NCBI GenBank assembly: GCA_050298535.1
Contig: JBNKUI010000022.1
Span: forward strand, 1-64,000
DNA: 64,000 nt
Direction: 5' to 3'
From: JABDMH01 sp050298535
Lineage (GTDB): Bacteria > Bacteroidota > Bacteroidia > Chitinophagales > Saprospiraceae
The notes below the pieces were generated by a model. It did not search any database and was not told the origin of the DNA. It saw nothing but the letters and a program-made list of their open reading frames with translations. Positions within the stretch are counted from its first letter, which is position 1, and every line of letters starts with the position of its first letter. A program made the translations under genes and the position numbers. Shown here in pieces: positions 45,353 to 52,965 of the stretch.

Positions 45353-46459
45353 ATGAAGAAATTGCACATCTGTAAGCTGACTCTGGGGATTTTGATGATA
45401 ATATCATTCCTAAATTGTGATAAGAAAAATGGTGGTTCAGATCCCGATCCAAATCCAACTGTGGATTTGACGCAGCAACGAAAAGATATTGCCTCACATC
45501 TTGCAAATCATCATATAGTCCCAGCATATGATGAGCTGCAACAATCTATGGTGGATCTCAGCGCGGCCTTTATTACTTTTAAGGAGGCTCAGGATGAGGA
45601 AAATATCGAATTATTCAGGAGTAGTTTAAAAGAAGCCTGGTTGGCATGGCAAAGGGCATCACTTTTCCAGATCGGACCTGCGGCGGCAAATGCGATCCGG
45701 GTAGTACTCAATGTGTATCCCACAGATATAGATAAAATTGCATCAAATATCGTGGGGCAAAATTATACATTGGGTACTATTGAAAATAGAGATGCCGTTG
45801 GATTTCCGGCACTTGATTATCTATTAAATAGCGAGGCTTCGGTTCCTCCATTTGATGAAAATACTCTCCGATACATAGGAGATATTATCGATTATGCCTC
45901 CTCAACGGTATCCCTGGTACAGGATGATTTTCAGAACGGTACTTATCTCGTAAATTTTGTTTCAGATCAGGCCAGTGGAACGGATGTTGGTAGTGCACTG
46001 GGTCAAATGGTCAACTCCATTGATAATCATTTTCAGCGATATGTGCGAGATGGTAAATTGGCAATTCCTGCAGGAATACGCAGTGCAGGTATTCCTCGGC
46101 CCACTACAACGGAGGCTTTCTATGGTGGGTATTCTGTGGAGTTATTGACAGAGGCCCTTGAAGCGTATCAAGATTTGTTTGAAGGGAGCGGATATGATGG
46201 AACGCAAGGCACCAGTATACTAGATTATCTAATTGCAATTGATCAGGATGATCTTGCAACTGATCTTCGTGGTCAGTTGCAGCACTGTATCGATGACCTG
46301 GATAAGCTTACAGATCCTTTAAGTACACATTTGGAGCAATCCACAGAAACAGCCGAAATGGTCTTTTTGACATTGCAGGAATTCGTCACCTTGATCAAAT
46401 CTGATATGGCATCGGTGATGGGTATAACCATTACTAATCAGGATAACGACGGTGACTAA
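45353..46459 (+). CDS. Imelysin (peptidase M75-like) family lipoprotein
   Basis: 368 residues from ATG 45353 (lipoprotein signal, ILMIISFLNC), 7 bases after the DUF4856 stop. Imelysin features: HHIVPAYDELQQSM at the start of the domain (the HxxxPxY pattern), LKEAWLAWQRASLFQIGP, and the G-x-x-x-x-E/D loop VGFPALDYLLN. Despite the old peptidase label, characterised imelysin-like proteins (EfeO, IrpA, ICMP) are iron-regulated and linked to iron or haem uptake. Here it is probably anchored in the outer membrane. Confidence 0.9.
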   Translation: MKKLHICKLTLGILMIISFLNCDKKNGGSDPDPNPTVDLTQQRKDIASHLANHHIVPAYDELQQSMVDLSAAFITFKEAQDEENIELFRSSLKEAWLAWQRASLFQIGPAAANAIRVVLNVYPTDIDKIASNIVGQNYTLGTIENRDAVGFPALDYLLNSEASVPPFDENTLRYIGDIIDYASSTVSLVQDDFQNGTYLVNFVSDQASGTDVGSALGQMVNSIDNHFQRYVRDGKLAIPAGIRSAGIPRPTTTEAFYGGYSVELLTEALEAYQDLFEGSGYDGTQGTSILDYLIAIDQDDLATDLRGQLQHCIDDLDKLTDPLSTHLEQSTETAEMVFLTLQEFVTLIKSDMASVMGITITNQDNDGD

Positions 46460-46460
46460 T

Positions 46461-47807
46461 ATGAAAATCACCAGTCTGCGCGATAAATTTTTTAATACAT
46501 CAGCGTCAATTGCGCCACTGATTGTCTTCAGGATTCTTTTTGGATTCATGATGGCGGTCAGTATTTTACGATTTGCTCTCAAAGGGTGGATTTTCGAACT
46601 TTATATTCTGCCTGAATATTATTTTTCGTATTGGGGCTTCGAATGGGTTAAACCTTTACCCGCTATGGGCATGTACCTTGTCTTTGCGGTGATGTTTTTG
46701 GCGGCTGTTGGTGTTATGATGGGAGCTTTTTATCGAATTTCAGCAGGTCTATTTTTTATATTGTTTACTTATGTAGAATTAATCGATAAGACCAATTACC
46801 TCAATCACTATTATTTTGTGAGCCTTGTGGCATTGCTACTTTGCTTTGTCCCGGCTCATCGGGATTTGTCCACTGATGTCGCTCTTGGAAGAGTCAAAGC
46901 GCTCAAAAGACTTCCCGGCTGGTGTATCAATATTTTTAAATTGCAGCTTGGTCTTGTTTATTTTTATGCTGGATTAGCCAAGTTAAACCACGATTGGCTG
47001 ATAGAAGCAATGCCCTTAAAATTGTGGTTGCCCTCCGTTTCTAATACTCCATTTATTGGCGCCTTATTTAATTATGATTGGACGGCTTATTTTCTGTCAT
47101 GGTCGGGTGCGTTATATGATTTGACTATCCCATTTCTACTGATATGGCCTGTGACACGTGGAGGAGCTTATTTCCTGGTTGTGGTTTTTCACATAATGAC
47201 CGCCACTTTATTTCAGATAGGCATATTTCCCTATGTGATGATTATTTCGACATTGATTTTTTTCTCAGAAAAATTTCATGAAAGAATTTTAGATAGGATA
47301 AGGGACTATATCCAATATAGACCTGTTTTACCAAGGCGAGCTCTTCTAAGCACGCGACCTTTGACCCGGCGCCTGGTTTTTACATTCTTCCTTTTGCAGT
47401 GCCTGATGCCTTTTCGATATTTATTATATCCCAATCATTTGTTTTGGTCAGAAGAAGGCTATCGTTTTTCATGGCGTGTCATGTTGATGGAAAAATCGGG
47501 ACACACAACGTTTGAGGTCCGAGACAAGATGTCCGATAAAAAAGAATGGGTGGCAAATTATGAATATCTCACCCCACAGCAGGAGAAAATGATGAGTACA
47601 CAGCCCGATATGATTTTACAATATGCACACTATCTAGCGGATCAATATCGTGAGAAAGGATTTACCGACCCCCAGGTGTTTTGTCATAGCAAGGTGACTT
47701 TGAATGGGCGACGAAGTCAGACATTTGTTGATGCTGCTAGAGATCTGGCAATGGAGAAGGAAGAGATCAGGCATAAGGATTGGATTACTCAATGGCAATA
47801 TGATTAG
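46461..47807 (+). CDS. HTTM (vitamin K-dependent carboxylase-like) membrane protein
   Basis: 448 residues from ATG 46461, two bases after the imelysin stop. The N-terminal two thirds form an HTTM domain with about eight membrane segments: PLIVFRILFGFMMAVSILRF, YVELIDKTNYLNHYYF, GLVYFYAGLAKLNHDWL. The C-terminal third is soluble (WSEEGYRFSWRVMLMEK). The family is related to gamma-glutamyl carboxylase, but in bacteria the reaction is unknown. HTTM genes next to imelysin and TonB receptors suggest involvement in iron acquisition, perhaps by modifying a partner protein. Confidence 0.87.
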   Translation: MKITSLRDKFFNTSASIAPLIVFRILFGFMMAVSILRFALKGWIFELYILPEYYFSYWGFEWVKPLPAMGMYLVFAVMFLAAVGVMMGAFYRISAGLFFILFTYVELIDKTNYLNHYYFVSLVALLLCFVPAHRDLSTDVALGRVKALKRLPGWCINIFKLQLGLVYFYAGLAKLNHDWLIEAMPLKLWLPSVSNTPFIGALFNYDWTAYFLSWSGALYDLTIPFLLIWPVTRGGAYFLVVVFHIMTATLFQIGIFPYVMIISTLIFFSEKFHERILDRIRDYIQYRPVLPRRALLSTRPLTRRLVFTFFLLQCLMPFRYLLYPNHLFWSEEGYRFSWRVMLMEKSGHTTFEVRDKMSDKKEWVANYEYLTPQQEKMMSTQPDMILQYAHYLADQYREKGFTDPQVFCHSKVTLNGRRSQTFVDAARDLAMEKEEIRHKDWITQWQYD

Positions 47808-50250
47808 AATGGGCAATTATTTATTTTTCTTGTTTGCTTTATTATCTTTTAGTATTGATGCGCAAATAGTTGGTAAATACACAATCAGGGGCGAGTTGTT
47901 GGATTCACTTTCTGGCACCACACTCCAGGGTGCTACAATTTTTCTGCCAGCAATCAGTAAAGGGACCGTCAGTGACGACTCTGGTTTTTTTATTATCCAG
48001 GATATTTCGGCCGGCAAGTATGACGTTCAAATATCTCATCTGGGCTATGCCACTCGCTTAATTCAAATCAATCTTGATCGGGATGTTGAATTACGTCTGT
48101 TTTTGCAACCCTCAGTAGATGTTTTACATCAGGTGACCGTGACGGATGAAGGTTCTGCTGGTTTTGGAATCGATCGACTGAGGAATGTTGAAAATGTGGC
48201 CATTTATGCAGCCAAGAAGAATGAAGTGATCGAAACAGGCGAGTTGGTGGTAAACAAAGCTTCTAATACAAGTAGGCAAATCTATGCCAAGGTATCGGGT
48301 TTAAATATCTGGGAAAGTGATGGTGCCGGCGTACAACTGGGAATTGGTGGACGTGGTTTAAGTCCCACCCGAAATTCGAATTTTAATACGAGGCAAAATG
48401 GCTATGATATAAGCGCAGATGCCCTCGGATATCCCGAAAGTTATTACACTCCTCCAATCGAAGCTATTGATCGGATCGAAATCGTGCGAGGCGCTGCATC
48501 GCTGCAGTACGGTACCCAGTTTGGGGGCATGATTAATTTTAAATTTAAGGAAGGCCCTGCTGATCGAAACCTTGCTGTGAGCAGTAAACAAACCGTAGGC
48601 TCGTTCGGATTTTTTAATTCCTTTAATAGCCTGGGAGGGACTGTTGGTAAGTTAAACTACTACACTTTTTACCAGCGAAAAGTGAGTGATGGTTGGAGAC
48701 CCAATAGTAGTATTGATCAACATACAGGGTATGCCGGGTTAAGCTATCAACTCAGTAAATCAATTAGGATAAAGGGTGAGTATACGCATACACAATATGT
48801 GGCTCAGCAGCCGGGTGGTCTGACAGATGCACAATTTGAGATGAATCCCCGACAATCTCTTCGTGAACGAAATTGGTTTCAGGTCAATTGGAACCTGGCG
48901 GCAGTAACCCTGGATTATCGTATTTCTGACCGATTAAAGATTAATTCCAGGACCTTCGGCTTAATTGCAGGTCGTGATGCACTCGGAAATCTGGATGCAA
49001 TAAATCTCCTGGATTTTGGAGACAATCGGGATCTACTATCCGATGATTTTAAGAACTGGGGTAATGAGACGCGTGTCATACTGCGCAAGGAATTATTTGA
49101 TCAACCGGCTACTTTTTTACTTGGTGCCCGCTATTATCAGGGTAGAACTATGCGGAGACAAGGAGATGCGGATAATGGTAGTGGTCCTCGATTTAACTAC
49201 CTAAACCCAGAAAACCTGGAAGGATCTGATTTTACCTTACCCAGCCGGAATATTTCCTTGTTTTCTGAATCACTCATTAACATAAATGAGAAGTTTAGCA
49301 TTATCCCCGGTGCTCGGTTTGAATACATACGGACGGAAGCTGAAGGTTATTATCGAAGTACCCAGTATGATTTGGCAGGAAATATAATTGCTGATGAATT
49401 AGTCGAAGAATACAGGCAGCATCCCCGATCATTTGCTTTCTTTGGATTGGGCATGGGATACAGGATCAATGAGTCGTTCGAAGTGTACACGAATTTGTCG
49501 CAAAATTATCGGGCCATTAATTTTAATGATATTCGCGTAAATGTGGGCAGTCTCGTAGTGGACGAAGAATTAAAAGATGAACGAGGTTTTAATTTTGATT
49601 TGGGGATCCGGGGAAAGGCAAATAGATTTATTGATTTTGATGCTACAGTGTACTATCTATCATATAGCGATAGAATTGGGACCGTTTTAAGAAAAGAACC
49701 AAATCCACAATTTAATGGATTGGTGGATCGAATCATCCGATTCCGAACTAATGTTGCCGATGCGAGAATTTATGGCCTCGAATCCCTGATAGAAATTAAT
49801 CTTTCGGATGCACTGGGTCTCAGCAATTCGAATATCGATATTCGGTGGTATAGCAACTTTTCACTTACGCATGGGACATACGAGCAGACTGGAAATGAGC
49901 TAATCGATGGTAAGGATGTGGAATTGGTTCCGCCACTCATTTGGAAATCAGGCTTACAAGTGGGGAAGGGAGCATTTACCTCCAATATTCAATTTGGATA
50001 TGTGAAAGAGCATTTTTCAGATGCCAGTAATGCGATCCTCACACCATCGGCCATCGAAGGTATTATTGCCAGCTATCACACCCTGGATTGGTCCTTACAA
50101 TTTAAGAAGGGATGGTATGTTATCGATGCTGGTGTCAATAATATGCTGGATGCACATTATTTTACACGACGAGCCACTGGGTATCCCGGCCCTGGCATTA
50201 TCCCCTCAGATGGACGAAGTTTTTATTTTACACTGGGTATTGAACTCTAG
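47800..50250 (+). CDS. TonB-dependent outer-membrane receptor, FecA-like, with CarboxypepD-like N-terminal domain
   Basis: 816 residues from ATG 47800 (overlaps the HTTM stop by 8 bases; ATG 47809 is an alternative). Signal peptide FLFALLSFSIDAQ. Residues about 25-110: CarboxypepD_reg-like domain (RGELLDSLSGTTLQGATIFL). Plug, about 115-260: NKASNTSRQIYAKVSG, then IEIVRGAASLQYGTQFGG. The rest is a 22-strand barrel ending RSFYFTLGIEL. Receptors of this group import ferric chelates or other metal complexes with TonB energy. The four-gene string supports a metal role; the actual ligand is unknown. Confidence 0.92.
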   Translation: MIRMGNYLFFLFALLSFSIDAQIVGKYTIRGELLDSLSGTTLQGATIFLPAISKGTVSDDSGFFIIQDISAGKYDVQISHLGYATRLIQINLDRDVELRLFLQPSVDVLHQVTVTDEGSAGFGIDRLRNVENVAIYAAKKNEVIETGELVVNKASNTSRQIYAKVSGLNIWESDGAGVQLGIGGRGLSPTRNSNFNTRQNGYDISADALGYPESYYTPPIEAIDRIEIVRGAASLQYGTQFGGMINFKFKEGPADRNLAVSSKQTVGSFGFFNSFNSLGGTVGKLNYYTFYQRKVSDGWRPNSSIDQHTGYAGLSYQLSKSIRIKGEYTHTQYVAQQPGGLTDAQFEMNPRQSLRERNWFQVNWNLAAVTLDYRISDRLKINSRTFGLIAGRDALGNLDAINLLDFGDNRDLLSDDFKNWGNETRVILRKELFDQPATFLLGARYYQGRTMRRQGDADNGSGPRFNYLNPENLEGSDFTLPSRNISLFSESLININEKFSIIPGARFEYIRTEAEGYYRSTQYDLAGNIIADELVEEYRQHPRSFAFFGLGMGYRINESFEVYTNLSQNYRAINFNDIRVNVGSLVVDEELKDERGFNFDLGIRGKANRFIDFDATVYYLSYSDRIGTVLRKEPNPQFNGLVDRIIRFRTNVADARIYGLESLIEINLSDALGLSNSNIDIRWYSNFSLTHGTYEQTGNELIDGKDVELVPPLIWKSGLQVGKGAFTSNIQFGYVKEHFSDASNAILTPSAIEGIIASYHTLDWSLQFKKGWYVIDAGVNNMLDAHYFTRRATGYPGPGIIPSDGRSFYFTLGIEL

Positions 50251-50547
50251 ATCGTCGATATACTGGAGTATTTTATATTCCAAATCACAATTTGATCGTC
50301 CATACTGCCGTTTTAGTCTTGAATTGATGCTCATTGGTCGTTTGTTATTGGGTTGACCTTGTACTCACCACCATAATTGCATACCTTCCTATCTCAATCT
50401 TTTCTGAAAAAGCTTCTCAATTACTTCGTGAATTATAGCTCTTAGAGTTCTACCAATTGGTCAGACTGTCTGCATGACGATTATGTCCTGTAGGCTCATC
50501 TGATTAATCTCTCCAACTAAGCACATCAATCACTCAAAGACTGTCAG

Positions 50548-50654
50548 TAATTTTAATGTCTTTTTGCGAATTTCTTCGTTACAAATCCTCACCATAGCGT
50601 TGGCTATGAATGCGGTTTGCGCCTCGAACTTCATAAAAAATCATATTAAAATTA
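50548..50654. repeat. Long imperfect palindromic intergenic element
   Basis: About 107 bases fold on themselves, centred at 50600/50601. The inner stem is CATAGC / GCTATG with a GTTG loop (50593-50608), and the outer arms are TAATTTTAAT and ATTAAAATTA at the ends. The middle arms pair less perfectly. It lies in the 500-base gap between the TonB receptor and the plug-only lipoprotein; the gap holds nothing else recognisable. The look is that of a mobile REP/MITE-like element, but no second copy is in the window. Confidence 0.6.
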
Positions 50655-50752
50655 TCTAACATATTCAAGCGGTTGATGTACTAGCAGAACCTTTATTGTT
50701 TAATCGTAACCGACAGTGAAATAACTCTATCGGTGAAAAAATTCTATGAGCT

Positions 50753-51199
50753 ATGAGAACTCATTTATTTCTATGCTTAGTGGCAGTATTTGCTGTCAGT
50801 TGTGCCCCAACCGGCCAGGTATCCAATAACAATTCCGGAAATGCGTACTATGCCCAGTTTAGCGATTTGGCAAGTGCTTTGAAGCAACATCCTGCGGTTT
50901 CTGTCACCGGCAATGGATCACAGGCACAAGTAGCCGTGCGCAGATTTGCGGCTAATGGTCAAAATGACCCACTGTTTATTCTAAATGATACTCCGATCGG
51001 TCAGAGCTACAACCGAGCACATGCTGTAGTCAATATGACAGATGTATATTCGATCAGGGTATTAAATAGTCCCAGTCAGTTGATACCCTATGGTCAGAGG
51101 GCAGCGCATGGTGCAATTGTGATCAAGACAAGGGATCAAAACCTACAAGCTAAGGGTGATTTAGAGCCGAAAAAAAGTAGTGGCATCGTGGTCAATTAA
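50753..51199 (+). CDS. Lipoprotein consisting of an isolated TonB-receptor plug-like domain
   Basis: 148 residues. Lipoprotein signal (LCLVAVFAVSC), then a short linker and a compact domain: VAVRRFAANGQNDPLFILND, VVNMTDVYSIRVLNSPS, GAIVIKTRD. This resembles the SusC-type plug pattern of a predicted strand, a 'DPLFIL(D/N)' turn and a closing GAIVI strand, but there is no barrel. It could be a soluble regulator, a periplasmic plug-interacting protein or a relic that is still expressed. It lies between the receptor and the ferritin gene and ends just before a strong terminator. Confidence 0.72.
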   Translation: MRTHLFLCLVAVFAVSCAPTGQVSNNNSGNAYYAQFSDLASALKQHPAVSVTGNGSQAQVAVRRFAANGQNDPLFILNDTPIGQSYNRAHAVVNMTDVYSIRVLNSPSQLIPYGQRAAHGAIVIKTRDQNLQAKGDLEPKKSSGIVVN

Positions 51200-51229
51200 T
51201 CAGTAAAAAGTACATCAATGAAAATCTCT

Positions 51230-51269
51230 CTACTGCCAAACTTTTAAGATACGGCAGTAGCATTTTTTT
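51230..51269 (+). terminator. Rho-independent terminator after the plug-only lipoprotein gene
   Basis: CTACTGCC (51230-51237) pairs with GGCAGTAG (51253-51260), loop 15 bases, followed by CA and T7 (51263-51269). It lies 30 bases after the stop. Confidence 0.75.
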
Positions 51270-51278
51270 GTCTACGGA

Positions 51279-51312
51279 GGAGCGCATTTCCGCAAGATGT
51301 GCTCCTTTTTTT
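51279..51312 (+). terminator. Second hairpin with T-run upstream of ferritin
   Basis: GGAGCGCAT (51279-51287) pairs with ATGTGCTCC (51297-51305) with one mismatch, loop 9 bases, then T7 (51306-51312). It is only 50 bases before the ferritin ATG, so it is either a back-up terminator or a leader attenuator for ferritin. Confidence 0.6.
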
Positions 51313-51362
51313 ATCGTAAGTCGATGCTTTGTCGTTTCTTTGATCCAGTAATACAACATAAC

Positions 51363-51881
51363 ATGTTATCAAAGAGAATGCAGGATGCTCTCAATGAGCA
51401 AGTGAAAATCGAAGCACAATCATCACAAGTATATCTTGCCATGGCATCATGGGCAGAGATCCAACCGGGTATCGACAATATAACCATGTTTTTCTATCGC
51501 CATAGTGATGAGGAGCGTATGCATATGTTGAAACTAATCCACTTTATCAATGACCGAGGCGGTTTCGCCATGGTGCCCGCTCTCGAACAACCTGTTCTCA
51601 CTTTCCCCTCTATTAAGCATGTCTTCAACGAGTTACTCAAGCACGAAATTCATGTTTCTGAGAGCATCAATAAAATGGTGGAGATTGCTCTGGAAGAGAA
51701 GGATTATGCGACACATAATTTCCTCCAGTGGTACGTGGCTGAACAAGTAGAAGAAGAAGGACTGGCCCGAACCCTCAATGACAAACTAGAGCTCATCGGT
51801 GATGACCGCGGAGGTATGTACTTGTTTGACAAGGACATTCTCGGTGTCAGTGTCGAGGCTGGAAATGGGGGTGAGGGGTAG
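51363..51881 (+). CDS. ftnA: Ferritin (24-mer iron storage protein)
   Basis: 172 residues from ATG 51363 (MLSKRMQDALNEQVKIEAQSS), the standard bacterial ferritin length; the longer frame from 51297 runs into the terminator. Ferroxidase-centre residues are visible: EAQSSQVYLAM with the first Glu, HSDEERMHMLK (ExxH) for the second pair, and VEEEGLARTLND further along. It oxidises and stores iron in the cytoplasm. Its position after the imelysin/TonB locus makes a local iron-uptake and storage group. Confidence 0.94.
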   Translation: MLSKRMQDALNEQVKIEAQSSQVYLAMASWAEIQPGIDNITMFFYRHSDEERMHMLKLIHFINDRGGFAMVPALEQPVLTFPSIKHVFNELLKHEIHVSESINKMVEIALEEKDYATHNFLQWYVAEQVEEEGLARTLNDKLELIGDDRGGMYLFDKDILGVSVEAGNGGEG

Positions 51882-52285
51882 ATCACTTTCACAAAAACGG
51901 AAGAGAAAGAAAAGGAGACGCTGTCTGCATCTCCTGACCAAATCTGCTATATGAAAAAGGGCATGGTCGGCGGCGTTCTGCCACCACGTGAATGTGTTTT
52001 GGGTGCATGGTTCGGTTGAGACATTACTTTTAATGTAGCGTGCAGGTGCGGTTAAACATCTATTGTTATAGTACTCCGCTTCTGAGAAATGTTACCCCGA
52101 GTTTCTGCAAATATGATTGTAAACAAATTGTTTTTACAAAATAAGCTCGTTTACCTACCTGATCTTGGATAAATACTCACTGATCTTATGTGTGGTAACA
52201 TCCTGAAATTCAGTAGATAAGAATCTCAAATGAATCGATTTGCTGGGGCTAACTCAGTCATTAGATTTGTTTGAAGAAAAATTGA

Positions 52286-52561
52286 ATAAAATTTCAGAAT
52301 AGGTGTGAGGGGCATGTTCTGGAAATAAGGACTTCGGTCCCTGCAGGATTGGCAGAAGCCCTTTTGGGCGACTGGACAGATGGAAAAGCCTGGTGGTTTG
52401 ACTGCAAGACCGGTGAGACTACAGAGATCGGATCGGTATTAATGGACGGCATAAAGTCATTCAAGCCTGCCACACGTCTTAGGGGTAATGATTGGGTACT
52501 GGTGATCGATAATGTTGCCAGTAATTTTGATCCTCCAGGGACCGTCTCCTTAATTCCTTGA
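52286..52561 (+). pseudogene. Remnant of a glycoside hydrolase C-terminus (collagen-binding-like / DUF4038-associated domain)
   Basis: The open frame (stop at 52283, no suitable ATG) reads DGKAWWFDCKTGETTEIGS, then KSFKPATRLRG and NDWVLVIDN. This matches the style of the putative collagen-binding domain that closes DUF4038-type glycoside hydrolases, where W-x-[DN]-P-R-TG-E and DWVLVL(D) are typical. Nothing upstream encodes the catalytic part: the preceding 400 bases contain frequent stops. The 1.1-kb stretch 51882-52965 otherwise shows only an imperfect 21-base direct repeat at 52581 and 52614 and no gene. Confidence 0.55.
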
Positions 52562-52965
52562 CCTTTCTGAGGAGGGAAAATGGTTTGAGTCCAGATCAAA
52601 ATGTGTGGCAAATTGGTTTGACTTGAGATCAAAATTCAAAGTGATATCTCTCAGATAATGATATTAAGTCTTCCGTTCATGGGAAAATGCCGATCTCTAA
52701 AGTTTGTAATATTAAGTAGTGATTTAATTCTACAGGGAATTGATAAGGAATATTGACCAATGATGAGAACGGCATGAGGGCCATTTCCCTGGAAGCTACT
52801 TAACTTTGGAAGAGGTGTCTGAAGGGTCGTAAAAATACAGTTGATAAATGCTGGAAGCCCATCCGGGGTTATGTATTTCTATCTTTTATGAAAACGGCTA
52901 TGCGATCTGCTAAATAGAAGGACCTGAAAAATTAAAGTCCATTCCTGAAGGCTAAATCTCAATAA

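Noticed and set aside
51913..51935. AGGAGA/TCTCCT hairpin after ferritin
   Set aside because: Weak stem and no T-run, so termination cannot be claimed.
51951..52019. 22-codon frame after ferritin
   Set aside because: No upstream ribosome site or recognisable relation; too short to support.
52294..52632. 112-codon minus-strand frame
   Set aside because: It is the reverse of the hydrolase relic, and its product looks non-coding.
52581..52634. Imperfect direct repeat of 21 bases with 33-base period
   Set aside because: Only two copies with several mismatches; no gene or element attached.
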